Part shown: positions 1 to 14,200 of the stretch, piece by piece
Layout: the number at the start of each line of letters is the position of its first letter
Position numbering within the stretch: position 1 is the stretch's first letter
NCBI GenBank assembly: GCA_905182985.1
Contig: CAJJDN010000137.1
Coordinates: forward strand, 49,841-113,840
Reading direction: 5' to 3'
DNA: 64,000 nucleotides
Origin: Paramecium sonneborni
Taxonomy: Eukaryota; Ciliophora; Oligohymenophorea; Peniculida; Parameciidae
Made by a program: the position numbers and the translations under genes
Notes under the pieces: generated by a model
The model's database searches: none
What the model was told of the DNA's origin: nothing
Seen by the model: the letters and a program-made list of their open reading frames with translations, nothing else

Positions 1-1610
1 TATTTAAAATACTTTTGAAATAATCATATAATGGTGTAATAACTAATCCTAAAAAAAAATATTTAAAAAATTATTTACGGATAGCCAAAAAGTAAAGCAT
101 CCTTTAATTTTAATTTTCAAAATCTGAAATAACTACCTATAATTTTTATTTCTGTTTACTAATAAATTTATGGACAATTCCAAAACAAACATATAGAATA
201 TATCCAAATAACAATGCCTACCAAAAACTTTAAAATCGACATATTTATGCAAAAGTAGAACAGAAGGAAAATAAAATTGAAATAACCCTAAATTCATACT
301 CTTGAAATTAACCATTTAAAAAATAAAAATACTTTGAAATAATCATCAACTCTTTTATGGAGAGTGAAAATAATGCTCTACTTTGTTGGTTCTCTCTAAC
401 TTAAAATTGATTTAAAATATCTTAAAATGTATCTATTTTACAGCGATGTTAGTAATAAAATCTTCTTATTTTAACCTTGAGTTAGTTTTTAGGAATAATC
501 TTCTCCTATTGCACTTTTAAAAGCTAAATACCTTTTTCTTCCAAAATAACCTAAAATTTGAGGGCACTCTAAAAATGATCATTTTCAATATCCAGTTCTT
601 TTCTTTCAATTTCTGTATTTTCTTTTTTTTACCTATTAAAGGTAGTGATGCATATTAAAATAAAATAATAAAAAATGTATCAATATTCGATTGAGTATTA
701 TCAAAAAAAATCCTGATGCAGATCTTAGTTGATTTAATTTTTTTGAAAATATATAGAAAATTTCTAAATTTGATATGATATTAAAGTTTAGCTAATACAA
801 TTTTAGACAGAAAATACTTAAAAAGTTAAAAAAGATGAGAAAAAATAATAAACTATAATTTTGATTATATAAGATATATATAATTTGAAGGATAATTGAG
901 AACTAATGAATGCAAAATAAAACAATTGAATTATTTTCAGAAATAACAAATATAATTTTTTAGGATAAAAAGAAGGAGAAAGAATTGATATAAGCAAGGA
1001 TTATTGCAAGTATTATATTATATCAATTTAATATTTATGTTTATAAGGTGTATTGAAGTAGCTATTAGTGGTGATGGTTCATATGATGAAAGATTAAATA
1101 TAATTCATTTACAAATTCCTGACAGATTTCAAAAATAAAAATCTATTTTTTGTCAGAATTAACTTATAAGTCTATTAAATCAAATAATATGATATTGTGA
1201 TTATTGTTACACATTGCTACCTATTTATTTATATGGGGAAAATGCTGGAAAAAATGTATAAAATATGGATAAAATCCACCATTATATAAAGTAAGTTTAA
1301 GGTTTTATGATGAAGATACGGTAGCTTAAATTTTTGGGCTACTTTTTGGGACCTTGGAAGGATTAATATTATGAGAATATAGTTATTTTGAAAAGATTGA
1401 CCAAATTCAATTTAGTTTCTTTATTTATTTGAAAAAACATAATTTGAGGATAAACTTAAAAAACTTTTGAAATACTAAACCATGTTTTATTATTTCTTTT
1501 CCAAATTTTTTGCTTTTCTCTCCATTTTTTTTCCTTATGATTTTTTAATTGCCCGACAATATTTAAAGAAAATAAATATTGAAAATTTTTTAATTATATT
1601 TCATTTTTTT
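1..1610. other. Gene-poor AT-rich stretch
   Basis: No convincing gene. The plus strand from about 1030 to 1350 can be read with the ciliate code as a short protein-like patch (it includes ISGDGSYDE), but it is soon interrupted by TGA and matches nothing I recognise. The rest is low-complexity A/T sequence. Confidence 0.5.
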
Positions 1611-3081
1611 TCATCTCTCTTTACACTTTCTTATTTGTATTTCCTTTGATTTATTATCCCAAGTGATCAAATATTCTCTGTCTTAACCTAATTATCCATA
1701 AATACGTTAATCATCAAATTCAATAGATTTTTCAATTATGAAGTCACCATTTTCTTTCTTTCTCATTAAATTAACACTTTTACCATTTTTATTCACCAAC
1801 AGGCATTTTGATTTTACGTATTATTATGGAAATGAATAATGATCAAAATTAGAACCACACTTAATAGTAATTTCATTCATCCTCCTATACTACTTAGTTT
1901 TATTATCCATTTCATATATTTGCATTTATTCTTAACAAAAAGATTAGAATATAAATTAGTTATCATTTATAAAACATAATCTTAGTCCATACTTATCTAC
2001 TTTTATCTTCTAAATAACATTCCACTTTCTATCTAACTATGATTATTCAATTACTAATATTTAATAATCATCTGAAAAAGATATCACTTTACTTTATTGA
2101 TCATTTAAGCTTAATGAAAACACTATACCAGTATGATAAGTTATGGTTTATTAACACACCCATTAATTCTATTTAATCCAGAATTTAATTGTATTATCCT
2201 CACTCTCTGATATTATTAAATCATCATTATTATTCAACAATAAACATAATATCCAATTTGAATGTCCATTCAATTTCTATTAGCAATACCATTAATTATT
2301 GCTATACACCTACCATATTATAATTAATTTATCATAACTTCCAGATACAAAATTATTTGTATTCCTCCTGAAATTCAAAGTAGACATATTATTTGTACGT
2401 TCACTTAATACTTATACTTGATTCAGTTTCCCTTCGTTATGTTGATATACTTTTATCTTCTCTTCTCATCCCATCTTTATTAAAAGCAATTGCATAACAC
2501 CCTTCATCTTACTTAATTGAATTTTATTTAATGAGGTCAAAAGTGAATGGCTTTAGAATTGATTTTAAGTAGCAATCATGATTGTTTTATTTTTATATCA
2601 AGGGTTTCAAAATTTGAGGTTATTAAACATATAGATCAATTTTCTATTCTTAATCTATCTAACTCTTTATTTTTTTTAATATTTTATTTATAATTTATTT
2701 AACCTATTAGATTGATTATTCAAGCTGTTTTAATAATTATTACTCACAAACTTCAATTTAGCAAAAACACTTAATAATGTTATCAATCTAAGAGATTCCT
2801 AATTATTCTATATTAATGTCGAGATAAGGAATAAATATATTTATAAGACTATCAAGGACTGATTTACACTCTTAAGAATACTTTTATACATCCTTAATAA
2901 TGATCATTCTTCGTTTAAACCATTCATTTAAACTTTCCAAAGTTATTAACATATGAATGTGCTAAACATGATTTGGTAAACAAGCATGACAATAAGGCCT
3001 TTGATAGAGGCAGTTGCTCTCAATACAAATCCCTATTATATATTGATTCTGATGATCAGCTTAAATACATCTGATCTACAT
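1611..3081 (-). pseudogene. WD40-repeat protein of a ciliate multigene family, frame-disrupted
   Basis: Read on the minus strand with TAA/TAG as Gln. It begins with a Cys/His-rich stretch (CIESNCLYQRPYCHAC), then a Gln/Lys-rich coiled-coil region, then WD40 repeats (SGSYDKLIIIW, SESEDNTIKFW, SFSDDYQILVIEQS) and a conserved C-terminal block ending at TGA 1611-1613. Such N-terminal zinc/coil plus C-terminal WD40 proteins are a large Paramecium family. The frame changes once between CYAIAFNKDG and KIKVYQHNEG, near 2450-2475, so the copy is broken unless this is a sequencing error. The start at 3081 is uncertain: it needs a 36-nt intron just downstream, longer than the other introns in the window. 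The SGSxD of the second blade has decayed to SESED. Function is unknown; WD40 repeats usually act as protein-binding scaffolds. Confidence 0.72.
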
Positions 3082-4381
3082 TATCTAAATCTATTAAATT
3101 TAATATTAAAAACATGAACAAATTATTTTTGATTATTAACTTAAAAAATTTAATTAATAAACAGAACTTGATATGAGTTTCAAAAATAATAATTCCATAT
3201 TGATGATTAATATATGGTGTTAGATAAAATTACTATAATAGTTAGAAAACAATAAAGGAAGATTTGATGATATACATATTCTTTTGTTATTTGGCTATAA
3301 AATTAATATTAGTTCAGAAAAAGTTGCCTAAGACTTATTTATTAATTTTTATTATTATTTTAAAATTTGAATTTTGAGGCAAATATTTATAAAAATTTCG
3401 AGAAAGAAAAAGAATGTTACAAAGTTTAAAATTGAAACATTCTTGAAGAAAGAAATACTATTAAGAATATCTTCACTAAATACTTCTTAGAGGAGCTTAT
3501 TCTTTATCTTGCTCTATCGATTATTCAAAATATTAAGATTTCATCCAACTTTTGTTTATCAAACTAAAGACACAATTTAGTTAAACAAAGAATTAAATAT
3601 ATTAATTCTTATTAAGAATGATAAAAATAAGCTGTAATCTAATTATTCGATTCTAATTTAATTAAGATGATTTTAGATGAGATTAATAAAAATATAAAAA
3701 TCCAAAATTAGTTTAAAAAATAAATATACCTAATTTTAATCATTAATAATCATAAAAAATTTTTGAATACTAAAGAACATCTGATTAAAATAACAATATA
3801 ATTTATATTTTATTAACATACATTTTTTCTTTATAATTATTTTAAAATGTAAATAAGTTATCATTAATAACACATATTTAAACCTCTCATTCTCTATTTT
3901 TTTTTTAAATAGCATTCCGAATTTTAGTCCTCTATGATTATTGAATTATTTATCTAGAAGATATGTTTGGAATGATGATTTTATAAATAAAGAATTCAGG
4001 CGGAAAAAAGTAGTCAAAGTTTCGATCATGAATTCTTCATTTATAGATATAAAGGATTAAGGAAGATAATTTGTAAGATAAACAATAAGAGAACTTAAAT
4101 TAAGTGGATTTAGTTAGTGAAATAGATTTTTAAATTTAAATAAAAAAATTGATTGAATAAATAGGGAAAGTCTAACTTATATTTATTGACTTTTGAGCTT
4201 AATTATAGTAAGAGATACTAGATCTTGTAAAAAATAATAAATTGGATTTAAGACATTGGATTCTGTAAATTACTTTTAGAATATAAGAATATTAAAAAAG
4301 ATTAAACCAGAAGGTGTGAGAATATATTATTTTGATGTTATACCAAATTTAATTTTTGTGTCTTCTAAGACTAAATTCAAC
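3082..4381. other. Gene-poor AT-rich stretch
   Basis: No gene supported. A plus-strand patch near 3390-3560 reads as protein-like sequence under the ciliate code (for example KYFLEELILYLALS) but is short and unrecognised. The segment runs directly into the left copy of the 1253-bp duplication. Confidence 0.45.
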
Positions 4382-5634
4382 TACTTATCTTTCTTTCTCA
4401 TCTAAAAAACACAAACTTTTTGATGTCTTCAAATTTAAACCTCAACAATAACTACAATTCTGATTTTTAGATAGGCAGTATTCTTTATATTTATTAATAT
4501 ATCTTTGTATCTCTGTTGTTGATATTTTGATTAAATTGCCTTCCTTGAAAATTTTTTTTCCTCTATTTCATCATCTTACCTGTAACATTCAAATGCTGAG
4601 TTCCTTCAATCTAAGGTAGGGTGATGTAAAATTTCATCAATTTACTAAGCAATTCTAATTAAAAATATTTACAATTAATTCATATTATTACTCAATAATC
4701 TTATCTCATAAGATGTTCTGGAATTTTGCAGTTTATTTTTCAATAAAAAAATTTACACACTCCGAAAAAATCCTTTGAAAAATTAAAAAAATAAATTACT
4801 TATCAGCAATTTATAACCATAAAATTAATTTAGAGATACTCCACAATGGAAATAATTAGCTTAAGAAATTATTGATATTATTAAAAATAAATCTAAAAAA
4901 ATTGATGAACTTAAATAAGAATAATAAGAATATAAATTTTATATTTCAATTCCCAATATTTTAGAATCTTAATAAAATTATATGAAATGGTGGCTCTATC
5001 ATAATTTGCTTTAGATCAAAAGTTGCATGGTTAGATGAAAACAATTTAATTCTAATCTTAAACAGTTGAATATTCTAACTCAATTTACTATATAGTATTG
5101 CTTACAATTGCTTTGATCTTGGGAATTTTGTATATATTATTAAGATTTTTGGAATCTAAATAAATAGAGAATAATACTTATGGTTTAGATGTAAATTATC
5201 AAATTGTATCTTTCCCATAAAAAAATACTTTATTAATAATCCCTTCAAATTATAAATGGTTAATTTAAATTTATTATGAAAATTTAAATAGATTTTTTTA
5301 TTTATGATTATTCTAAATATCCTTATGGGCTGATCAGAAAAAATGATTTACAATGTTATGAAGATTTCCATTTTATAATTATATTGATTTCAATTTTTGG
5401 ATGTATTATTTATTATTATCCACTTCAGGTTTATCTATAATCAATATTTCAATATAATTATTAATCATTAAATTTAAAATATACATCTAATTATGTTGTA
5501 ATTTTCACTTAAGCTAAATTGCTTATACTAGGTTTGAGCACTGTATTTAAAAATGTTTAGGTATTGTACTTATATTTCAACATAAGACTTAACCTTGCTT
5601 TGTCAAATGGTTTAATAAAATTGATTAATGTTTG
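4382..5634. repeat. 1253-bp perfect direct duplication, copy 1
   Basis: This segment is repeated at 5636-6888 with a single N (5635) between the copies. I compared the lines throughout and saw no difference. Identity up to the N, with unique sequence resuming after copy 2, is what an assembler leaves when two overlapping contigs are abutted without merging. The content is AT-rich with plus-strand coding-like islands (for example NPQWKQLAQEIIDIIKN-like and YMKWWLYHNLLQ), so part of a decayed gene lies inside. Confidence 0.9.
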
Positions 5635-5635
5635 N
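5635..5635. other. Single-N assembly gap
   Basis: One N lies exactly at the junction of the two 1253-bp copies. It is a gap placeholder, not a polymorphic base. Confidence 0.95.
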
Positions 5636-6888
5636 TACTTATCTTTCTTTCTCATCTAAAAAACACAAACTTTTTGATGTCTTCAAATTTAAACCTCAAC
5701 AATAACTACAATTCTGATTTTTAGATAGGCAGTATTCTTTATATTTATTAATATATCTTTGTATCTCTGTTGTTGATATTTTGATTAAATTGCCTTCCTT
5801 GAAAATTTTTTTTCCTCTATTTCATCATCTTACCTGTAACATTCAAATGCTGAGTTCCTTCAATCTAAGGTAGGGTGATGTAAAATTTCATCAATTTACT
5901 AAGCAATTCTAATTAAAAATATTTACAATTAATTCATATTATTACTCAATAATCTTATCTCATAAGATGTTCTGGAATTTTGCAGTTTATTTTTCAATAA
6001 AAAAATTTACACACTCCGAAAAAATCCTTTGAAAAATTAAAAAAATAAATTACTTATCAGCAATTTATAACCATAAAATTAATTTAGAGATACTCCACAA
6101 TGGAAATAATTAGCTTAAGAAATTATTGATATTATTAAAAATAAATCTAAAAAAATTGATGAACTTAAATAAGAATAATAAGAATATAAATTTTATATTT
6201 CAATTCCCAATATTTTAGAATCTTAATAAAATTATATGAAATGGTGGCTCTATCATAATTTGCTTTAGATCAAAAGTTGCATGGTTAGATGAAAACAATT
6301 TAATTCTAATCTTAAACAGTTGAATATTCTAACTCAATTTACTATATAGTATTGCTTACAATTGCTTTGATCTTGGGAATTTTGTATATATTATTAAGAT
6401 TTTTGGAATCTAAATAAATAGAGAATAATACTTATGGTTTAGATGTAAATTATCAAATTGTATCTTTCCCATAAAAAAATACTTTATTAATAATCCCTTC
6501 AAATTATAAATGGTTAATTTAAATTTATTATGAAAATTTAAATAGATTTTTTTATTTATGATTATTCTAAATATCCTTATGGGCTGATCAGAAAAAATGA
6601 TTTACAATGTTATGAAGATTTCCATTTTATAATTATATTGATTTCAATTTTTGGATGTATTATTTATTATTATCCACTTCAGGTTTATCTATAATCAATA
6701 TTTCAATATAATTATTAATCATTAAATTTAAAATATACATCTAATTATGTTGTAATTTTCACTTAAGCTAAATTGCTTATACTAGGTTTGAGCACTGTAT
6801 TTAAAAATGTTTAGGTATTGTACTTATATTTCAACATAAGACTTAACCTTGCTTTGTCAAATGGTTTAATAAAATTGATTAATGTTTG
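5636..6888. repeat. 1253-bp perfect direct duplication, copy 2
   Basis: Identical to 4382-5634. Sequence after 6888 continues in unique DNA, so copy 2 is contiguous with the right contig. If the copies are collapsed, the window shortens by 1254 bases. Confidence 0.9.
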
Positions 6889-9800
6889 CTTATTATTGTT
6901 TTTTCGGTATTTTAGAATTTTTATTTTAGATTTATTTTGGAGGATTTATAATGATTTACTTTAATCTTATGTAAGATGGATAATTTTTTCAGCTATTTCC
7001 ATTCCAGCTGTTTTCTATATGATTGTAGTTATGCTACAGAATTTTAATAACATATTAAGAAGAAAAAACAATTTTAAAAAGATTTATAATCAAGAGAACT
7101 AAAAGTGAAAATTTTTGTTTAAATTATTTTTATTTTTAATTACATTAAATGTTAGTTTACCAAATTTATTTTTCTATTTGCTTGTTAATTATTATTAATG
7201 ATATTTATCCTGTAGATGATATATAAATTGTAATCTGAAAATCATATCCATTTGATCAAAGAGAATTTTAATGAAACTTTCAGAAACTATATTATGTTTT
7301 TAAAAAATCTCTATAATGTATATAATGTATCAAATATAAATATAATAGATTTTTCAAATTATAAACAATTTAAAACTAATTAGATGTAAATTGATGAAGG
7401 ATTTATCTATATATTTTCTCAATAACCATCTTGAACACTTAATATAAAGAAGATGAATGATTGATTATTACATATTCTCATATTATTTTCTTTTGTACTA
7501 AACTATAAAGCATCTATTTTCTCTGAGTAGTTAAGATTTAATATTTTGACAATCAATTTAATTTCCAATTATATAATAGAGAAAGAGATTCTTTTATTTT
7601 AGTTCAATAGAAAAATCATAATTTTTTAATTCTTAATAATTTGATATCAATCTTAGTGTATTTATTTTAAAAAAATCAATTAATTGTTATTGAGTTTAAT
7701 TATTGAATCAAAATTATTGTATCTAAATGAAGAAAATGAAGATCCTCATTTTATTCTAGATAATTTTTGAAAATTTGAGAATCATTTCGTCTCATAATTT
7801 ATTAAATTTATTTCCCATCATACAAAATTCAATTGTAAATAGAATCGTTTTGTATGCATTTTTTAGGCAATTCCTCTTATTTCATAGATAAACTATCTTA
7901 AATCATTTTCTGTATCTGCTCTCATTTTTGTTTTAAAATTGAAAAATATGATCACATTATTTTATATGATTTATATACATTTTAAGTCAATTTGTCTTAT
8001 AAAAAAAATAGACACGAATAATAAGCATTATTTAATAAATAAACTTTTTTGTTCAAATTCATAAAATAATTGTAATTTATATTTTCATAACGTAATAATA
8101 AAGTCAGTAATATATAATTTCCTTATAGAATTAGTCAAAATTGAACAAATGATATATTAATAGGATAAAAATTAGTAAGTTTATTACAGATCTTTATGAT
8201 GAAGCAATAGAAGATATTTAGAAAGTTTTATTAAAGGTTTGCTGATTTTATTCTTGATGGAGATTAATTAATTAATAAGAGTTATATTCTAATCAACAAA
8301 TAAATTAAAGGACTAATATTCAAGCAACACAAGGAAATTTCACAACTCCAAAAGTGGTTTACATTACAACATGGAATATTTAAATTTATAGGTCATCATT
8401 AGTTTAAAGTATATTTAAGGTTAAGCTTTTCAGCGTTTAACTTTGAGATTTTATAAAGAGAATGCTACTTTTTTTGTATATGTATATAAATACATTAAAA
8501 ATTCAATTGAGAATATAAAAACTTGTTGTCTCTTTTATAGAATTAAATGCTATTGTTTAAATATTTTCATGTAATTATTTTATAGTAAGCCAATCAAATA
8601 TAAATTAGTAATTTATATTCATCATTAAAGAGCAATATGAATAAATAAAAAAAAGACCCATAATGGAATATATATGATATGAAAAATAAGAAGATTTTTT
8701 TATACCTATCTCTTTTTTGCATATTATAGGTTTAAAAAAATTTCCATTTTTGAATTTTCAATTAGACTCATAGAAAAGTAGATGATCATTAGAAGTAAAT
8801 TCATCTAATTTAAAATTTTTTCAAGCTTTGATAGAAAATAAAATCATAAAATATCAATATTAACGAGTAAACATCTTACTTTCGAAATAAATAAAGAGTG
8901 AATAATTTGATTTTATTTAGCTTCAATAATTTACAAGGATTATTAAGTATTTTTATACTTTAAATTTGTCTAAAACCTTTGTTGTTCTAATTCAAACTAA
9001 ATGATTTATATTTACTTCAAATAAAATTATTTCGTTTTTTAAATTTAAAATATCTAAAACAATACTCAAATCTTCCTAAAAATATTTATGAAATTTTACC
9101 AAAATTCATATACTTTATTATCTAAACTATTTTCAATATCTTTAAATTTCTAATCAGTTTCTACTCAAATTAACTCTGCTTTAGATATTTCTAATCTTCT
9201 GAAGTGCGTTAATTTTTTGTAGATTCTTTTAATATCTTTATTTCAATTTAAATTATTCGAACATTTATTTACCGCATTAACAAAAAAGAATTTGTTTTAT
9301 AAAATTCAAAAATTTATTCCAATAACTTAAAGATTTTATTTCTTAATGCCTAATTTTTCAATTTAATCAATATTTTGATATTAGAATAAAGAAAAATTGT
9401 AAGAATCCAAATCATAGTAAAATAATAGCATATTGGTTTAACTTTTAATAAGAAAAATATTGACGAAAGCTTTGAAAAAGTTAAGAGTTTTACCAGAATA
9501 CAAAAATGTGACGATTTTTAGAAAAAAAGAAAAATAAAAAAACCTCATATTTTGTGTTTTATTAATAATTTTAAAATATATAATTTAATTAAAAAAAATT
9601 AAATTTGAATTGAAGATTACAGAATCTTTACATTAATTTTAAAAATCCTAACTTTATCAACTAAAAAGATAACAAAACTTTTGATAAAATAAGAAACTTG
9701 TGATTGTTGTTGATTTTGTTTATCATTATTAATTTATAAATTAATGGTCAAAATAATAGCAACTTAATTATTTGAATTAAAAATATGAGAGTACACTTCC

Positions 9801-10110
9801 ATAATATAAATAAGCATTACATTACATATTCTTTATTATATTACTTTAAATACTAGATTTAAGATACAATTAATTAACCGTAAACAAAATAATTTTGGAA
9901 TGTAAAATAAAGTTAATTAGTATTAACTAAATAATAATAAGAAAAAACTTTTAATTGAGTAAAAAATATTCTTCAAAATAATCTTATTTATTTTAAAATA
10001 TTTCCTATGAATATCTAAGATTTAGAAAAGAATAATTCAGAAGTTAAAAAATAGAAATTTTAAGACCTTCTGAGTTAAATTCTTTTATTATAGGTATATC
10101 CATATTTTAA
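6889..10110. other. Gene-poor stretch with eroded membrane-protein remnants
   Basis: Plus-strand islands read as protein with the ciliate code but are cut by TGA and frame changes. About 6920-7090 gives a hydrophobic segment (WIIFSAISIPAVFYMIVVML). About 7690-7960 gives a soluble segment with Cys/His (SHHTKFNCKQNRFVC) interrupted by one TGA. They may be parts of one decayed multi-pass membrane gene that begins inside the upstream duplication. The Cys/His segment vaguely resembles the TmcB-like domain of ciliate membrane proteins, but that is a guess. From about 8 to 10.1 kb I see only scattered short islands. Confidence 0.4.
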
Positions 10111-11414
10111 TAATAGTAAATCACAAGATTTAATGGATGAAAGATTGTTGCAAGTTGAGAAAGATATAGTTCAAAGTGAAATTGAAAAAGAAGGTTAAGA
10201 ATAATTTGATCAAAATGAAACATTATTTCAATCAGATTTTATTAATTAATAAGAATTAATATCCAACTTAGATGTAAGTAATTCAAATTACCTTTGGAGA
10301 GATAAAATCAATCTCAAAAAACTCAAATAGCTAGTTGATATAAGAATTGAGTACACAAAACAATCAAAATTAATTTTAATAACAAAATAATTTAAATTAA
10401 AATTTATCTATTTAGTTAAAATAATAAATAGATTCCCAATTAAAAGTTAAAGCTTATAACTAATTATTTAATAATCAAATTTAAGTGTTATTGTAAAAAG
10501 TAAAGAATTTAGAGTCATAATTGTAAAAGAAAGATTAATAAGGATCACCTATTTCTAAGAAATTCAAATATGTATATAATTTAATTTAAATAACCCAGTC
10601 AAATAATAACAATTTTGTGGAGCATTAGAATTCAATTATGGTTGCAATAGATAAATAAAGTTATTTGATTTATTTAAACTTTGAATGAACATAATGTAAT
10701 AGTTTTAACAATTAACTTTATGAAAAATAATAATAAATAGTTTATTTCAGGTAGTGCTGATAGTAAATTATTTGTTTGTAATTTAAAAGTAAGATTTAAA
10801 GTGGTTTTTTTAATAAAAATTATTAAGACATTCTTCTGGTATATTATGTTCAATTTTAAATAAGAATGATAACTGGTAGTAGAGATAAAAAAATTAAGTT
10901 CTGGCTCAAACCTAATAAAGATAGTGAATGGTCTTGTTATTAAACAATTTAAGAACATAAAGATTACGTTAATGCTCTTAGTTTCAATGAAAGTGAAAAC
11001 AGAGTTATTTCATGTGGAGATGACAAACTTATATTAGTCTTAGAAAAATCATCGAAATTTTAAGATTAATGGAATAACATATTGGATTTAAATTATGTTT
11101 ATAAGTGATAATCAATTTACATTTTAACCATCCAAACAATCTTATATGAGTGTTTTTTAATTAAATGATATTACAAATACAAATGATATCTTTTTCCATA
11201 AGATTTTAATAAATCAAAAAATGTACTTATCAATAAAAATGTTATTTATATCAATTTTATTAGCAAGAATGAATAGGGAGAACTTGTCACTTAACAATCT
11301 ATTGATTTTTGTACAAATACAGTCAATGGAAAATTAATTCATGATGGAGAATATTTGGTAACATGAGATAGAATAACATGAGAAATTCGAATTAGAAGAT
11401 ATTAAGAGTATTGA
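10111..11414 (+). pseudogene. WD40-repeat family pseudogene
   Basis: Plus-strand reading with TAA/TAG as Gln gives a Glu/Lys/Gln-rich coiled region (MDERLLQVEKDI..., then a Gln/Asn-rich coil), WD40 blades (SGSADSKLFVCN near 10750; TGSRDKKIKFW near 10870; SCGDDKLILVLE near 11010) and the family C-terminal block (DGEYLVT, EIRIRRYQE near 11340-11410). It belongs to the same family as the relic at 1611-3081, on the opposite strand. It is clearly broken. The frame changes near 10350 and again near 10820. TGA codons occur in frame near 10684, 11106 and in the last block, where WD is replaced by a stop before DRIT. The start is not determined. Confidence 0.75.
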
Positions 11415-13780
11415 ATATCATTCATTATAAAATTAGAAATAAAAAATATTTTTATTTATTTTAAATTAAAATCATATATTTTCTGTATTTATTTAATTAT
11501 TATAATCCAGATTAATTAATTACTCATAAATTTTCAAAGAAAAATAATATTATATTCCTTATCCACTCAATACAGATAATTTTAATTTCTTCAATTTCTT
11601 ATTATTTAACTTTCCTTATTTTTAAAGTGAAGAAATAAAAGTTAAATTTTTTCATTCTTCTCTTAAATATATTTAAACCCCTTAAAATAAATTGGAGATT
11701 ATTTAAAAGAATTTTATGAATAAATTAATTTTTTCTATTTATTAATAAATAATAGACAAATAAAACTCATACAATTATTTTATTTAATATGATTGATTAT
11801 AATTGTAAGTAAGATGAACTTTTCTTTTAGTTAAACTCTCTAAAACTAACTTAAATTTTTTCAGACAATTACAATTTAATTTAATGAATATATAGAAGGT
11901 TACTTGTTAATCATCATTTGATAAATCAATAATATGTGAAATCAAATAAAAAATGTTATAAACTGACTAAATGAATAATATTGAGTTTAATATTCAACCG
12001 CGATTCTAATAAAATTGTTAGAAATTCTCAAGAAAAATTGAAACATGAAGATTTAAAATTTAAAAAAAATCTGAATGTAGATAAAGATAAAAGGGATAGA
12101 GTAATACCTATTTATTTGCATAAATTTGAGTAATTTTTATGAAATCAATTATTTATAATTTTTGATATCATTTGTTAAAATGAATTAAAAGCTGTATTGA
12201 GTAAGTTTGCTATAGTATTTTAAAGAAAAGATAGACTATTTAAATGAAAAAAAAGATGAATATTTATTTAGTAAATAAAATTGTAAATAAATTTAAAAAT
12301 GCTATTAAACAGAAATTAAATTATAAAATAATATATTAATTTTTTGATTAGAAAATCTAATAGAAATAACATCAATATTATAATAATAATAAGACAATAA
12401 TCATGAAATAAATAGAATAGTAGAAAAAGTAGAATTTATATAAGTAACACCAAGGAATAATTTATATGTAAATCCATTGAAAGTAATACGTCTTAGTTAC
12501 TAACTAAGCTTACATATTAAGTTTTTATTAACCCAAGTTAACTATGGTTATAATTATTATTATTCTAATTTATAAAAAAAGGAAGCATTAAAATACTTTG
12601 ATTGATATAATTAAATTGTGCCAAAGGAATTTGATGATCAGTTCCATAAAGATTTTTAATTATTTATATTTCATCGTAGACAATCCATTCCTTTTTTTTA
12701 AATAATAAGAAAAGGCTCTTGAATTATATGAAAGAGATATTGAAAAAAATGGAAACATCGAAATATTTTACTACTCACCTCAATATAAAAATTTTTCAAA
12801 ATAAATTTAATTTAATAAATATTAAATTAAGAAGCTATAAAGATTGCTGAGATAAATTTGAAGTCAATCATATTAAAAATCATCAATAAAATAATACTAA
12901 AGTAGAAAAAGTCAAAGTTAGTTATTTATTAATTGTAATAAGCATTGAACATTCGTTTAAATTGCCTTAATCATAAACTTAAATTTTTAATTAATATTTC
13001 AATTTATACTAATTTTCTATTCATTTGGATAAAATAATTTTCATTACATAATTTTAATATATAAATAAGTATTATTCAAAGTTGTTATGTTTAATCATTA
13101 ACTCAATATGATTTTCTTCATTTAATTTTCAATAAGTTCTAAACTTAGTTTATTTAGCTGAATACGCTTTATTCAAATCATAAATTCCTTATCAAATAAC
13201 TGAAAAGGAATCAAATTATGAATAGACTTCTAAGGATAAAATCTAATTCAGGTTGTTAATTCTTATATTGCTTAATTTATGGAAGAAATTAATGTCTCCT
13301 TTCTATTAAGATTTTGAATTGTTATATATAATAAATGCTCGTAAAATCTAATTTCTCAATTTCAATATATAGCTTTCTATAGATTTTCAAAAAGTAGTTT
13401 ATCAAGATAAATTTCAAGATTTGATTAAAATTTTTACAACAAAAGATTTTAAAAAAATTTAATGAATCAACTATCTAATTGGTTGAAAATGATTTACTTT
13501 GTTTGTACCTTAAAAAGATCTTTTAATTCTTTATTCTTCTCGTTTTATGCCTTAATTGTCTTTTGATATGGCATATTATTTTAGAAATCACCTTTAACTA
13601 AAGAATTAAATAAATAATTGTTAAATTAACAATGACCAAAATAATTTAAGATATTAGAAAAAAATCATTAGAAATATTAGATTATCTAATTAAATAAAAT
13701 AATTAAAATATTGAGTTATTCAGTCAAGTCTTTACTTTGAGGTCATTTTTTTTAATATTTAGATCATTTAAAAAGGATTG
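11415..13780. other. Gene-poor AT-rich stretch
   Basis: No supported gene. Short plus-strand coding-like patches occur (near 12610-12700 and 13440-13600), the latter possibly the eroded front of the WD40 relic that follows. Otherwise low-complexity A/T. Confidence 0.45.
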
Positions 13781-14200
13781 GATATTAAATTTATAATCGA
13801 TAGGTTCAAAGTTTCTGGATCTGAAGATAAATTCATTAGAATGTGTAAGTATAAGAATAATAATCAATGATAAAGTTCTAAACCATACAAAGAAAACAAG
13901 GATTGGATTTCTTGTATAATCTTAACATAAAAAGAGGATTAATTATTATCTTGTAATTAAGATAAATCAATTAAAGTATGGATAGTAGCTGTGAATAATA
14001 ATGAATTAAAATTTCTATATTCTTTAGATAAGCATACTTCTTGTATTCATTCATTAAGCTTAAATCATTCAGAAAGAGTAGATATTTATCAATTGTTGAA
14101 GAATTGTATTGTCAGAATTGGAATCTATACAAAAATATAACAGATAATGGATAATATTTAGTATATTGGAAAGGAAAGATACAGAAATACGAAACATATG
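13781..14200 (+). pseudogene. WD40-repeat pseudogene fragment
   Basis: The plus strand encodes two recognisable WD40 blades: SGSEDKFIRM near 13817, and a blade reading DWISCIILTQKEDQLLSC then DKSIKVW near 13900-13985, followed by HTSCIHSLSLNHSERV near 14035. A TGA interrupts the linker near 13869, and the sequence after about 14140 no longer follows the family. It is the third relic of this WD40 family within 14 kb. The front half, if it existed, has decayed beyond recognition upstream. Confidence 0.65.
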
